64,000 nucleotides of DNA, taken from contig MKUW01000019.1 in NCBI GenBank assembly GCA_001899005.1, positions 110,996-174,995 on the forward strand, in the 5' to 3' direction. Under the pieces are notes generated by a model. It was not told where the DNA came from and did not search any database. It worked only from the letters and a program-made list of their open reading frames with translations. Origin of the DNA: Chloroflexi bacterium 44-23. GTDB taxonomy: Bacteria > Chloroflexota > Anaerolineae > Anaerolineales > Anaerolineaceae. Positions 1-9,254 of this stretch are shown one piece after another; the stretch's first letter is position 1, and each line of letters begins with the position of its first letter. A program made the position numbers and the translations under genes.

Positions 1-199
1 AGGTAATTTTGGCATAAATGGTTTTTTTGGGGTTGAACATGGCAGACAGTTTATCCACACGCGGGTCTGGCACATCAACAACGGCGGTGTTAACTTGAAC
101 ACGCCCAGCGGATATTCCGGTGGGAGCATCACCGCGTGTGACAGCATTAAAAAGTGTAGTCTTGCCGCTTTGAGGTAAACCGATGATGCCGAGCTTCAT
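1..199 (-). CDS. ychF: YchF/Obg-like redox-regulated ATPase, N-terminal part (runs off window)
   Basis: Only the first 66 codons lie in the window; the gene continues to the left. The N-terminus begins MKLGIIGLPQSGKTTLFNAV, a P-loop (GLPQSGKT, residues 7-14) typical of the TRAFAC-class YchF/OLA1 ATPases. It is followed by NTAVVDVPDPRVDKL, which matches the family pattern N-x-G/A-V-V-x-V-P-D-P-R-x-D. YchF binds ribosomes and prefers ATP over GTP in the homologues studied. The gene reads divergently from the tRNA-Leu promoter that starts 15 bp upstream. The ATG at 199 is the only sensible start, since the P-loop follows at once. The G4 and G5 motifs and the TGS domain cannot be checked here. 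Confidence 0.88.
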   Translation of the reverse strand, partial: MKLGIIGLPQSGKTTLFNAVTRGDAPTGISAGRVQVNTAVVDVPDPRVDKLSAMFNPKKTIYAKIT

Positions 200-213
200 T
201 GAAATCCTGTACC

Positions 214-242
214 TTGACCCTTCCAAGAATCTTGGATATACT
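214..242 (+). promoter_or_regulatory. sigma70-type promoter for tRNA-Leu
   Basis: The -35 hexamer TTGACC (214-219) and the -10 hexamer TATACT (237-242) are separated by exactly 17 bp. Transcription would start near 249, about 9 nt before the mature tRNA-Leu end. Both hexamers are close to consensus, which suits a strong stable-RNA promoter. Confidence 0.8.
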
Positions 243-257
243 AAGCGCTAGTAAAAA

Positions 258-339
258 GCCGAAGTGGCGGAATAGGCAGACGCGCACGACTCAAAATCGT
301 GTACCCTCGGGTATGTGGGTTCGATTCCCACCTTCGGCA
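258..339 (+). tRNA. tRNA-Leu(CAA)
   Basis: The acceptor stem GCCGAAG (258-264) pairs fully with CTTCGGC (332-338), with discriminator A339. The anticodon arm CACGA-CTCAAAA-TCGTG puts CAA at the anticodon, which decodes UUG leucine. The T arm contains GGTTCGATTCC. The extra bases between anticodon and T arms form the long variable arm of class II tRNAs, as expected for leucine. CCA is not encoded after the discriminator. A promoter (214-242) and a terminator (375-402) frame it as a single-gene transcript. Confidence 0.96.
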
Positions 340-374
340 CACAAGATTATATCATAGGCGTCATGACCTATCTG

Positions 375-402
375 AAAGTTGACGATTGCTCGTCAACTTT
401 TT
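375..402 (+). terminator. Rho-independent terminator of tRNA-Leu
   Basis: A perfect 11-bp stem AAAGTTGACGA / TCGTCAACTTT closes a TTGC loop and runs into five T residues (398-402). It lies 36 nt after the tRNA. Confidence 0.9.
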
Positions 403-527
403 AAATGCCAATTAGATAGCATAAAAAAGCAAAATGAGGCTATAATTTAAAGGTTCATTTGATAATATAAACAACTATTTGTCACTACAAATTCTGGAAT
501 GGGGTTAGAAATTGGTTTGTTTTACAG

Positions 528-3083
528 ATGCTTTCCAAACAACGAATGAGTCTGCTTAATCTGCCTTTCATCCTTTTATTATCACTATCCAGTATATTCG
601 CGCTGATGTTTGGATGGGTCTCATTTAGAACCCGTAAAACCATGCCAGGTGGAATTGCCGTAGCACTCATTGGGTTGAGCGTTGCTATTTGGTCATTGGG
701 ATATCTCATTGAAGTGTTAATTCCTGGCCTGGCTGAAAAAATATTTTTCGCAAACCTGAAGCAAGTTGGCAGTGTTCTCCTGCCGGCAGCGACCCTCGTT
801 TTTTCATTACGCTATTCCCAGTCTGTCAAGTCAGTCAGTAAATGGTTAATCTATTTTTTAACCATTGAACCGCTTGTTGTTCTTTATTTCTATTGGAACA
901 ATGCGGATTACAGCTTTATGCGTATCAACACGCACCTCCAGCAGATTGGTTCCTTATCATTTCTTGATTTTCAATTTGGCCCAGGACTATATTTACATTT
1001 TGCTTATAGTGCGGGCATTACGATTGCATCTGTAATATTGCTCTTGATCCGTTATTTCAAGAGTGAATCTGTCTTTCGTAAACAGATTGGTTTTATTTTG
1101 CTGGGATTATTAATCCCATTTACAGGGACTTTTTTGACCTTTATGGGCATTATTCCCAAGCATTACGATACGACCCCACTCCTTCTCGGTTTTAGTTTTC
1201 CTGTCATGGCGCTTGGACTTTTCCGCAATAAATTCTTTTCTTTAATTCCAGTGAATACATTAGCCATTTTGGATCAGTTACCGTTTGGCTTGGTTGTACT
1301 CGAGAATTTGGAGCCTAATCGCATAATTTCAATTAACCCGTATGCACAGAAAATTTTGAATACTGATCAATCGTTTGCATTGGGGAAACCATTGAGTGAG
1401 TTTATTCCAGAGTGGACAGAGAAACCCCATACAGAACCTGATCAGGTTGTATTTCCACTCAGTAAAAATGGCCATTATTTTCAGGTGAATGCCTATCGCG
1501 TTTCTGTTGCTGGAGATACTTTGGACAATTGGATGATTCTGTTCCATGATTTAACTGACCAGCAGGAAACTGAAAAAAGATTACGCGCCAGTGAAGAAAA
1601 ATATCGCCTGTTAGCCGAAAATGCATCCGATGTGATTTGGACAATCGACCTGAATGAACGTTTTACGTACGTGAGCCCATCGATCCAAAAATTGCGTGGA
1701 TATTCTGTTGCCGAAGTGTTACAACAATCCTTTCAGGAAACATTGACCTCAGATTCAAGACAGGAAATTAAAGGTGTGCTTGATGAACTACGCAACAGCA
1801 TCCAAAAAAATATTCCATTTGATCAAATTCAGACATCCATTCGCAACCGATTTTTTCTTGAACAAACATGCAAAGATGGAACAAGCGTTTTGACGGAAGT
1901 GGAAACAAGTTTGTTGTTAAATGGTGGAAAGAACGTTGTCGGTATTCAAGGTGTTTCACGAGATATAACCAAAAGGCGACAATACGAAAAAGAATTGCTG
2001 GCAGCCCGCCATCAAGCGGAGGAACAAATCAAGCAAACAAAAGAAGCATTGCGCCGTGAACAACAGCTCCACACCATTACCCGTACCATTTCCAGCAGTA
2101 TGGAATTGGATACGATTCTTTCCGATCTTCTACGCCAGACTCTGGAAATAACTGATACGGATGAAACCCATTTGGGTCTGCTGGTGGATGAAGGCGCATA
2201 CATTCATTTTCAATATGGGATGAATCGCGAAGATAGTTTTATGATTGATCAGAAAATTGAACGTGACCTGCGCTATCTTTCCTGGCAAATTGTCGATCGC
2301 CGCAAAGGTGTGATTGTCGAACGCTTGCAGATTGAATCATTGGATGGTTATATCGCCCATAATTTTCTGGAAATGGGTGCAACAATTTTTATGGGTGTAC
2401 CGGTCATGTCTGGTTTGACGATCATGGGGGTTTTAGGTGTTTTTAGCAAAGAGCCGGATCGAAAATTCTCGCAGTTTGATCTGACCATGATGGAATCAAT
2501 TGGCAGTCAAGCAGGCATTGCAATTCAAAATGCTTACCTGTTCGCGGAAGTGAATCAGCTGGCGGTGACCGACCCCTTAACCCGTCTCTATAATCGCCGC
2601 TATTTCTTCAACCTTGCGCGGGTAGAGCTGGAACGGGCACGGCGCTATTCTCATCAGCTATCCATTATCATGATGGATATTGATCTTTTTAAACGTGTCA
2701 ATGATACGTATGGCCATCTGGCTGGAGATGAAGTTCTGGTAGCACTAACCGAATGCATACGCAACAACCTGCGTCAGGTTGATTTGGCAGCCCGTTACGG
2801 TGGCGAAGAATTTGTAATCTTATTACCTGAGACTGATATCGTCTCAGCCACCACCACTGCGGAGCGCCTTTGCCTCGCAATTCACGACCTTAACGTGCCT
2901 TATAATAATGCGCTCATCTCTGTGACTGTCAGTGTAGGCGTCTCTAGTTTGCAAGACCAACAGATCACCGATATAAGCAAAATGCTGGATCAGGCAGACC
3001 AGGCACTATATAAAGCCAAGATGAAGGGTCGAAATCAGGTTGTAATTTGGCCGGAGATTAATAAGGGCTTCGAATTAAAGTAA
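528..3083 (+). CDS. Membrane diguanylate cyclase, 7TM-PAS-PAS-GAF-GGDEF
   Basis: 851 aa. The first ~230 residues contain about seven hydrophobic segments, like the histidine-kinase-type 7TM sensor domain. Then come a short PAS (~255-345), a canonical PAS/PAC (~350-475, opening EEKYRLLAENASDVIWTID and ending ISRDITKR-like at the PAC), a coiled linker, a GAF (~510-670) and a C-terminal GGDEF (~680-840). The catalytic motif is GGEEF (about residue 757). An RxxD inhibitory site (RQVD) sits five residues upstream, so the enzyme is probably active and product-inhibited by c-di-GMP. It should make c-di-GMP from two GTP at the inner membrane in response to a ligand or redox cue. No good ribosome site precedes the ATG at 528; ATG 546 is an alternative. 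The 3' end overlaps the convergent DUF493 gene by 9 bp. A lone -10-like TATAAT lies at 441-446. Confidence 0.9.
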   Translation: MLSKQRMSLLNLPFILLLSLSSIFALMFGWVSFRTRKTMPGGIAVALIGLSVAIWSLGYLIEVLIPGLAEKIFFANLKQVGSVLLPAATLVFSLRYSQSVKSVSKWLIYFLTIEPLVVLYFYWNNADYSFMRINTHLQQIGSLSFLDFQFGPGLYLHFAYSAGITIASVILLLIRYFKSESVFRKQIGFILLGLLIPFTGTFLTFMGIIPKHYDTTPLLLGFSFPVMALGLFRNKFFSLIPVNTLAILDQLPFGLVVLENLEPNRIISINPYAQKILNTDQSFALGKPLSEFIPEWTEKPHTEPDQVVFPLSKNGHYFQVNAYRVSVAGDTLDNWMILFHDLTDQQETEKRLRASEEKYRLLAENASDVIWTIDLNERFTYVSPSIQKLRGYSVAEVLQQSFQETLTSDSRQEIKGVLDELRNSIQKNIPFDQIQTSIRNRFFLEQTCKDGTSVLTEVETSLLLNGGKNVVGIQGVSRDITKRRQYEKELLAARHQAEEQIKQTKEALRREQQLHTITRTISSSMELDTILSDLLRQTLEITDTDETHLGLLVDEGAYIHFQYGMNREDSFMIDQKIERDLRYLSWQIVDRRKGVIVERLQIESLDGYIAHNFLEMGATIFMGVPVMSGLTIMGVLGVFSKEPDRKFSQFDLTMMESIGSQAGIAIQNAYLFAEVNQLAVTDPLTRLYNRRYFFNLARVELERARRYSHQLSIIMMDIDLFKRVNDTYGHLAGDEVLVALTECIRNNLRQVDLAARYGGEEFVILLPETDIVSATTTAERLCLAIHDLNVPYNNALISVTVSVGVSSLQDQQITDISKMLDQADQALYKAKMKGRNQVVIWPEINKGFELK

Positions 3084-3350
3084 AAAGCGTGTACGTTCAT
3101 CTTTGCTGAGCTGTTCGTAGATGGTATTTAATTGGTCGCGATTTTGGGCAATAAACGGCACTGTCACTGATAAAAAATTATCTGCACTGCTTAGTTTGGT
3201 TTGAATCAGGTCTAGATCCAAATCGATCACATGATTCGAGACGATATCAACCACAAATTGGCGATAATTATCAACGTCATTACCGATTGCTTTCAACGCT
3301 ATCAGGCATGGGAACGCAAATACTTCTTTTTCAGGTTTATCTGAACTCAT
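3075..3350 (-). CDS. DUF493 / YbeD-family protein
   Basis: 91 aa. The motif FPCLIALKAIGND followed by an F-x-x-x-V core and a C-terminal half rich in polar beta-strand-like residues matches the small YbeD-like DUF493 family, which has an ACT-like ferredoxin fold and an unclear biochemical role. A GTG at 3356 is in frame, but the ATG at 3350 has AAAGG at a good spacing (about six bases) and is preferred. The gene is convergent with the upstream diguanylate cyclase, and their last codons overlap. No operon partner is visible on its strand. Confidence 0.75.
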   Translation of the reverse strand: MSSDKPEKEVFAFPCLIALKAIGNDVDNYRQFVVDIVSNHVIDLDLDLIQTKLSSADNFLSVTVPFIAQNRDQLNTIYEQLSKDERTRFLL

Positions 3351-3755
3351 ATTCACCTTTCTATCTTCGCAGATTTGAGTGTAGCATGGAAGTGGATCAG
3401 GAAAAGAAATTTGTATAAAAACAGCGCCACAAAAATTGTAACGCTGTTTCGTTGGTGGCAGGGGGTTCCACCAACAGGAAATATTTTCTGCAATTGAGAA
3501 TCAAGGAGGAATCATCCAAGGCTTTAATCAAATAGCCAAAACCTATAAAAAGTATATTCATAAGAGAAAAGAAAGCAAATGAAAATCGTGTAAAAATTTG
3601 ATGAAATTAATAAAATGGGCCATAATTTGAACTATCCCTCAGACTGGAAATTTTAGGATACTCGATGTATACTTTTTACAACATGATGGTGTATTCCCAC
3701 TCAGTTCAGGCGATACAAATACCACGCAAAGAAAAATATGAATAGAGGGTAGCAA
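3351..3755. other. Gap before dnaN with two short inverted repeats
   Basis: This divergent intergenic stretch is AT-rich. It holds ACAGCG (3421-3426) paired with CGCTGT (3442-3447), then GTTGGTGG (3451-3458) paired with CCACCAAC (3468-3475) around a G-rich loop. Neither is followed by a T run long enough for a convincing terminator. I see no open reading frame worth calling and no cluster of DnaA boxes, so there is no support for an origin here despite dnaN being next. Confidence 0.5.
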
Positions 3756-4883
3756 ATGAAGGCATCGGTCTCGCAACAGGAATTGGCACACGGTTTAGGT
3801 ATAGTCTCCAGAGCAGTATCCCAGCGCAGTACTTTGCAAGTTTTGTCGAACATTCTCATTGCGACCGATGAAGGGCGTCTGCGGCTCTCCGCGACGAACC
3901 TGGAACTTGGCATCTCCTGCTGGATAAATGCCGTAATTGAAGAAGATGGAGCTATCACGGTGCCTGCGCGCACATTTTCTGATCTGATTGGCGCGCTCCC
4001 CAACGATCGTGTTGAGCTCATGCTTAACGAACGAACCCAAACGTTAAACATCAAGTGCGGATCCAATGTGACCGACATTAAGGGAATCGATGCCCAGGAA
4101 TATCCGCCCATGCCGATTCCGAAACTATCCGAAGGCGTTGAGCTGAATGTGGTTACCTTTAAAGAAATGATTCAACAGGTCGCTTTTGCTGCTTCAGCTG
4201 ATGAAGCTCGTCCGGTATTACAAGGAGTATTGACTCAGTTAGAGGGTAATAAAATCACCTTGGCCGCTACCGATGGGTTCCGCATTTCAGTTCGCTCCGA
4301 TTCACTGTCTGCTCCAGTTGAAAAACCCATATCCATCATTGTGCCAGCCAGGGCTATGACCGAACTGGCACGCATTGCCACTGACGGCAATGAAACAATT
4401 ACGATGAATATCCCCAGCGGGCGCGGCCAGGTCATCTTTCACTTAAAAGACGCAGAACTTGTCTCGCAATTAATTGAGGGCAATTTTCCGCCGTATGAGG
4501 CCATTGTGCCACGATCATTTAAAACGCATACAATCATCTCCACACCGGCTTTTGCAAAAGCCTGCCGGCAATCTGAAATCATTGCGCGAGAAGGTAACAA
4601 TATTATTCGTTTACACTTACAACCTCACCCGGATGGTCCTGGAGTAGTTGAAATTTCATCTCAGACTGAAGAGACAGGCACCTCCGAGGTACAGCTGGAC
4701 GCTAATATCGAAGGCGATGGTTTATTAATCGCTTTCAATGTCAGCTATCTGCGGGAAGTGCTGGATGTAATCAAGACTCCGAATGTTATCCTCGAAACGA
4801 ACGCCAATAACACCCCGGCGACGATAAAACCGATCGGTGAAGAGGGCTTTACTCATGTCATCATGCCGATGCATTTGGGGTAG
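3756..4883 (+). CDS. dnaN: DNA polymerase III beta sliding clamp
   Basis: 375 aa, the usual length for DnaN. The N-terminus MKASVSQQELAHGLGIVSRAV, the repeated three-domain layout and the end VIMPMHLG (family consensus MPMR/L) identify the clamp. It dimerises into a ring that tethers DNA polymerase III and other clamp-binding proteins to DNA in the cytoplasm. The typical internal sequence LPATDGFRL appears as AATDGFRISV near residue 170. dnaA, recF and gyrB are not adjacent, so the canonical origin cluster is broken up in this organism. The ATG at 3756 has a weak GAGGGTAG upstream. It is probably a single-gene unit, since both flanks are non-coding. Confidence 0.96.
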   Translation: MKASVSQQELAHGLGIVSRAVSQRSTLQVLSNILIATDEGRLRLSATNLELGISCWINAVIEEDGAITVPARTFSDLIGALPNDRVELMLNERTQTLNIKCGSNVTDIKGIDAQEYPPMPIPKLSEGVELNVVTFKEMIQQVAFAASADEARPVLQGVLTQLEGNKITLAATDGFRISVRSDSLSAPVEKPISIIVPARAMTELARIATDGNETITMNIPSGRGQVIFHLKDAELVSQLIEGNFPPYEAIVPRSFKTHTIISTPAFAKACRQSEIIAREGNNIIRLHLQPHPDGPGVVEISSQTEETGTSEVQLDANIEGDGLLIAFNVSYLREVLDVIKTPNVILETNANNTPATIKPIGEEGFTHVIMPMHLG

Positions 4884-4940
4884 CGGGTAGATCGAGCTGG
4901 CAGCTGCTAGCACACAGCCGAAAATAGATTTTGAGAATAG

Positions 4941-5131
4941 CGCTCAAGGCCGAGAGAGGGGTGGTAATAAGAGATGGCCGGGAATATCCCACCTATCTAT
5001 AAGCTTTTTACTGGCTCGGGTTCGGGTTTGGAAAAAGGCACAAGGTCCAATCCGAGCTTGAGGGTTGTGATCAACGTGGCATTCTTGCAAATGAGAGGCT
5101 AGGTGAAAAATCCCCCAATCTCGGCTAGGAA
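4941..5131. repeat. MITE-like repeat, copy 1
   Basis: About 191 bp, nearly identical to 5171-5361 at a constant offset of 230 bp. The outer ends are inverted: GGCCGAGAGAGGGG on the left against CCCCCAATCTCGGC on the right. An inner inverted pair (GGCTCGG..TTCGGG and CCAATCCGAGC) makes the whole unit largely self-complementary. It carries no transposase and no plausible gene, only spurious minus-strand frames. It fits a non-autonomous mobile element or a structured intergenic repeat. Confidence 0.75.
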
Positions 5132-5170
5132 CTATTCGATATGAAAAAAGGTAGCGCACCTTAATCGCAA

Positions 5171-5361
5171 AGCTCGAAGCCGAGATTGGGGTGGTAATAA
5201 GAGATGGCCGGGAAAATCCCACCTATCTATAAGCTTTTTACTGGCTCGGATTCGGGTTTGGAAAAAGCTGCAAGTCCCAATCCGAGCTTGAGGGTTGTGA
5301 TCAACGTGGCATTCTTGCAAATGAGAGGATAGGTGAAAAGTCCTCAATCTCGGCTAGGAAT
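5171..5361. repeat. MITE-like repeat, copy 2
   Basis: This is the second direct copy of the unit at 4941-5131, with the same terminal pair GCCGAGATTGGGG (5179-5191) and TCAATCTCGGC near 5345. The 39 bp between copies is unique sequence. Differences between copies are scattered point changes, so the duplication is not brand new. A decayed third copy lies at 49066-49157 on the other strand. Confidence 0.75.
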
Positions 5362-5464
5362 GACTTGATTGACGAGTTAAAGGACTCTCAGGTGTCTCCA
5401 ACGCATCCACAGCTGATGTGAAAACCGGGAGGCTCCATGATTTTTTCTCTCCAACTCAACTAAC

Positions 5465-5512
5465 TAACCAATCAACAAACTAACCAGTCAACAAACTAAC
5501 CAATCAACAAAC
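5465..5512. repeat. Tandem repeat, 3 x 16 bp
   Basis: Three head-to-tail units of TAACCARTCAACAAAC occupy 5465-5480, 5481-5496 and 5497-5512, with partial units on both sides. The middle copy has G where the others have A. Units are contiguous with no spacers, so this is a minisatellite and not a CRISPR array. The rest of the 4884-5761 gap holds the two large repeats, plus a loose inverted GAGATTGCCACG..CTCACAATGAC motif near 5669-5712. I see no gene in it. Confidence 0.8.
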
Positions 5513-5761
5513 CAAGCCACTATCCAAAGCAACCATATATCCCTATCCTTCCCATTTTCTCTTCTCAGAAAATACGATAAGATTAGGTATAAAGTAACTA
5601 CTCAGTCTTTGTAAGAATAGTGGCATTGCGAAGCAAATTTTTGTTTTACGAGCATTCAACTTAAACGAGATTGCCACGCCACCAAAGACAAAAACGGTGG
5701 CTCACAATGACATTTCTGAGAAGTTAAAATATGGAATAATATGGGAAGGATTATTGCCTGA

Positions 5762-8101
5762 ATGACACTTAATTCCAATTCGACTGATCGTCTGCTATCC
5801 ATCTACCTGGCGCTTGGACAGTATCCAATCCTTAGCAGCCGAATCCGTGCCAAGATGCGACGGGAACTTTTTGACCGTGGTGTAATTCAACCCCAGGTCT
5901 TTGAAAACCGTGTTCGTGAAATGGCGATTCTGGCACAGGAGCGCGAAGGTATTCAAGACCCCTATAACGAAGAAGCATCTGAAATATGGGATTTGCGCAT
6001 GCAGCGTACCCGCGACCAGTTGACTGACCTGCTCTTCAGTCATCAACTTACCTTTGAAGATTTTGAAGCTGTTACCACTGAAGTTTTGTCGGAACGAGGT
6101 ATCAATCAGACTGAACAACTTTTCTTGATCAATCCCGAGCTTGCGCCGTTGGAGATTGTTTTTGAGCAAGCTATGATGTATGAACACCTCAATGCAAAAG
6201 ATCGATTAAAGTATGAAGCTCGCGTACAAGAAACCAAAGTGGTGTTGATTCGCACGCTGATTAGTGATCAATTGCAATACATCAATATTGCCAAAGAATG
6301 GTTCACGTTCGGGGATTTGCTCGATATCCGCCGCCGCAAGATCGGCGCAGGAAAAATAGGTGGCAAAGCTGCCGGGATGCTGCTGGCTCACCGCGTGCTG
6401 GCTGATTCACCTGATTTCAATTTACGCTCATGCATGGACTCACCTGAATCTTATTTCATTGGCTCGAATGAGTTTTACACCTTTATGACAGTGAATTCCT
6501 TGAGCAATTGGAATGACCAAAAGTATAAGACCGAAGAAGAAATGCGCGCTGAATATCCGTCCATTGTGAGAGAATTCCAAGCAGGTAGTTTCCCTCCTGA
6601 TATTTTGGACCGTTTACAGACTTTGCTGGTTAAAATTGGCCCTAAGCCGTTAATCGTACGATCTTCTTCCCAATTGGAGGATAATTTCGGGACTTCATTT
6701 GCGGGTAAGTACGACAGTATCTTCCTTGCAAATCAAAGCAACCTGAACCAAAATTTAAAAGATCTGACGCGGGCAATTGCTACTATTTATGCTTCGGTCT
6801 TAAACCCAAATGCCCTGCTATACCGGCGGGCACGTGGGTTACAAGACTACGATGAGCGTATGGCTGTTTTAATCCAGGAAGTGCAAGGTGAGCAGTTTGG
6901 CCGCTACTACCTGCCACACGGTGCCGGTGTTGCCTTCAGCCGTAACACCTTCCGCTGGGCACCGCAGATAAAGACCGAAGACGGTTTCGTCCGCATGGTT
7001 TGGGGATTGGGAACTCGTGCGGTAGATCGAGTTGGGAATGACTATCCACGTGTAATCGCGCTCAGCCACCCTCTCTTGCGACCATCCACCAACCCAAAGA
7101 TGCTCAGGCAGTACTCCCAGAAATATGTTGATTTGATTGACCTTGAAACCAATTCTTTTCGTACCCTTCCGATCGGAGAGGTGCTAACAGCCGACTATAA
7201 ACCTTTACGCTACATAGCCCAAATGGATGCTGGCGGATACTTCAACCCGATTCGTAGTCGTGTTTTGGATGGAAGCACCAACAACCTGGTGGTAAATTAC
7301 GATGAATTTATCAAAAGAACCAATTTTGCCGAAATTATGCGGGATATGCTGAATGTGCTCGAAAAAGCTTATCGCCTACCGGTAGATGTTGAATTTACGA
7401 TTTCGATACAAGAATCCAAACTTGGCAAACCTGAGTTCTGGATTAGCCTGGTGCAATGCCGTCCACAATCGCAGTTGATGCCCACAGCCCAGGTGCAAAT
7501 TCCAAAGAAGTTGCCTGTTGATGATTTAATCTTTGAAACTCATTTTGTCGTGCCGCATGGTATGGTTGATAAAATTGATTATGTGGTTTATGTGCCGCAT
7601 GTGCCTTATTTCTCGCTCAAAACTGAAACCGAACGGACGACCCTGGCACGTTCGGTTGGCAAGGTAAACCAATTGCTTGAAAAGGAAGCGTTTATATGTG
7701 TTGGCCCGGGGCGATGGGGCAGTTCTAATTCCGATTTGGGAGTCGCCATTGAGTATGGGGATATTTATAATGCGCGAGCACTCATTGAACTGGCCGGGGC
7801 AAATATTGGTCTGCCACCCGAGCCATCCTTAGGGACGCATTTTTTCCAAGATTTGTTAGAATCACAAATTTACCCCCTGGCTATTCCGCTGGATGACCCG
7901 GAGAATCATATCAATGCTGCTTTTTTCGACGATTCTCCGAATTGCGTCAGCGAATATCTCGAATTGGAACCGCAGATTCGCGCGGCATTACGTTTGATCC
8001 GTGTGGCAGATTTTCGCGCCGATCATCACATACGGCTCTTAATGGACGACGATGAAAACCGGGCTGTCGCGTATTTGGTAGCAGACGGGGATGAGAGCTA
8101 A
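5762..8101 (+). CDS. PEP/pyruvate-binding-domain (PPDK_N) protein without PEP synthase catalytic domains
   Basis: 779 aa. Residues ~190-590 contain the nucleotide-binding ATP-grasp-like domain shared by PEP synthase and pyruvate phosphate dikinase. Landmarks are KIGGKAAGMLLAHRVL (~194-210), VRSSSQLEDNFGTSFAGKYD (~299-318), GVAFSRNTFR and VEFTI...VQCRPQSQ. The swivelling phosphohistidine domain (TGGxTSHAA) and the C-terminal TIM barrel of real PEP synthase are missing. The C-terminal ~190 residues instead hold VGPGRWGSSNSDLGV, a separate conserved block. It may phosphorylate a partner or act as a nucleotide-dependent regulator; the substrate cannot be told from sequence. It stands alone between the repeat island and a diguanylate cyclase. 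The ATG at 5762 has no strong ribosome site. Confidence 0.72.
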   Translation: MTLNSNSTDRLLSIYLALGQYPILSSRIRAKMRRELFDRGVIQPQVFENRVREMAILAQEREGIQDPYNEEASEIWDLRMQRTRDQLTDLLFSHQLTFEDFEAVTTEVLSERGINQTEQLFLINPELAPLEIVFEQAMMYEHLNAKDRLKYEARVQETKVVLIRTLISDQLQYINIAKEWFTFGDLLDIRRRKIGAGKIGGKAAGMLLAHRVLADSPDFNLRSCMDSPESYFIGSNEFYTFMTVNSLSNWNDQKYKTEEEMRAEYPSIVREFQAGSFPPDILDRLQTLLVKIGPKPLIVRSSSQLEDNFGTSFAGKYDSIFLANQSNLNQNLKDLTRAIATIYASVLNPNALLYRRARGLQDYDERMAVLIQEVQGEQFGRYYLPHGAGVAFSRNTFRWAPQIKTEDGFVRMVWGLGTRAVDRVGNDYPRVIALSHPLLRPSTNPKMLRQYSQKYVDLIDLETNSFRTLPIGEVLTADYKPLRYIAQMDAGGYFNPIRSRVLDGSTNNLVVNYDEFIKRTNFAEIMRDMLNVLEKAYRLPVDVEFTISIQESKLGKPEFWISLVQCRPQSQLMPTAQVQIPKKLPVDDLIFETHFVVPHGMVDKIDYVVYVPHVPYFSLKTETERTTLARSVGKVNQLLEKEAFICVGPGRWGSSNSDLGVAIEYGDIYNARALIELAGANIGLPPEPSLGTHFFQDLLESQIYPLAIPLDDPENHINAAFFDDSPNCVSEYLELEPQIRAALRLIRVADFRADHHIRLLMDDDENRAVAYLVADGDES

Positions 8102-8378
8102 GGCTTAAAGTCTGGACAAGCGGGAAGGTCGCCGTTCTGCGGGGTCATGGTTTCCCTTGTCGCATAGGTGCTGTTCCAAAGTATATGGCATTTCAAACCA
8201 ACTATCGATATTTTTCCTTCTCGTGTAGCATGTTTTGTTAGCCAATTAAAAAGTTCAAATTTTTCAAATTGTGAGATAATTAAATCGTTAAAAACTCACC
8301 CTACAGAGCAAATTAATTTCAGCCATTTAATTAGCACACTCCGTCCAGCAGATATTCTCATTTTTCCAGGAAAAAAAT

Positions 8379-9254
8379 ATGCTTCCTAATATTATCTCCA
8401 ATTTTCTGGTGGTTGTCGGTTTGTTGATTTTGATTGTTGCGCTGGTGCCTCTCTATCGGCTGATTAAGCTGTTGCCTCCTGGCCGGATTCGACAAAATTG
8501 GTACTGGCAATCCGCTTTGATCATCCTGTTCATTGGTGGGTATGTCGGTTATGCAATCACATTCAGGCATGAATCCAGTCTGATTGTACCTGCTGTATTT
8601 TTCTTCGGAGCTGTTTTTGTCTTAATCACCATTAACCTCTCGCTGCAGACTGCGTTGGATATTGGTCGTGTGGTGCGTTTGGAAGAAGAAAACATAACTG
8701 ATCCATTGATTGGCATCTATAATCGTCGTTATATGGATAAACGCCTGCAGGAAGAATTCCGGCGAGCAAAGCGATTTGACCTGCCCTTATCGGTACTCTT
8801 AATTGATATCGATTTTTTCAAACAAATCAATGACAGCTGCGGCCATCCGGTGGGGGATGTTGTCTTGCGTCATTGGGGCGGCCTGATTTTAAGTGCAGTA
8901 CGAGCCTCTGATGTGGTTGCCCGCTATGGTGGTGATGAGATTTTGGTCATTACGCCAAATGCGCGGGCAGAGGCAGCTTTGCGGTTGGCTGAGCGCATCC
9001 GAAAAAGTATTGAAGTTCACAAATTTGACCTGGGCTCTCTAACTGACCCCAAAAAAACGCTGGGCTTTACGGTCAGCATCGGAGTTGCTTGTCTGACGGT
9101 AACAATGGAACGATGTGAAGAATTGTTAAGTGAAGCAGACCAAGCTTTGTATTGCGCCAAAGAAGGCGGCCGAAATCGGTCTGTTGTCAGTATTAGTTTA
9201 CAGGAGGACTGCGTTATGATGGAAAAACAGGAAGACACTAACCTGCCTAAATGA
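8379..9254 (+). CDS. Membrane diguanylate cyclase (3TM-GGDEF)
   Basis: 291 aa. Three hydrophobic segments (about 8-26, 47-65, 69-92) precede a GGDEF domain opening with DPLIGIYNRRYMDKRL (~108). The signature is GGDEI (about residue 183), with an RASD inhibitory RxxD site exactly five residues before it. The domain is short and no other sensor module is visible, so the membrane part probably senses the input. It would synthesise c-di-GMP at the membrane. This is the second of three GGDEF genes in the window. The 277-bp gap before it has no convincing gene. Confidence 0.88.
   Translation: MLPNIISNFLVVVGLLILIVALVPLYRLIKLLPPGRIRQNWYWQSALIILFIGGYVGYAITFRHESSLIVPAVFFFGAVFVLITINLSLQTALDIGRVVRLEEENITDPLIGIYNRRYMDKRLQEEFRRAKRFDLPLSVLLIDIDFFKQINDSCGHPVGDVVLRHWGGLILSAVRASDVVARYGGDEILVITPNARAEAALRLAERIRKSIEVHKFDLGSLTDPKKTLGFTVSIGVACLTVTMERCEELLSEADQALYCAKEGGRNRSVVSISLQEDCVMMEKQEDTNLPK

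Noticed and set aside
51..59. Perfect DnaA box TTATCCACA
   Set aside because: Single site inside the ychF coding region; no cluster of boxes or AT-rich unwinding element near dnaN, so not an origin.
5465..5512. Possible CRISPR array
   Set aside because: Units are contiguous, 16 bp long and without spacers; it is a tandem minisatellite.
8168..8389. 73-codon frame upstream of the second diguanylate cyclase
   Set aside because: GTG start, no ribosome site, low-complexity hydrophobic and Ser/Lys mixture, overlaps the next gene start.
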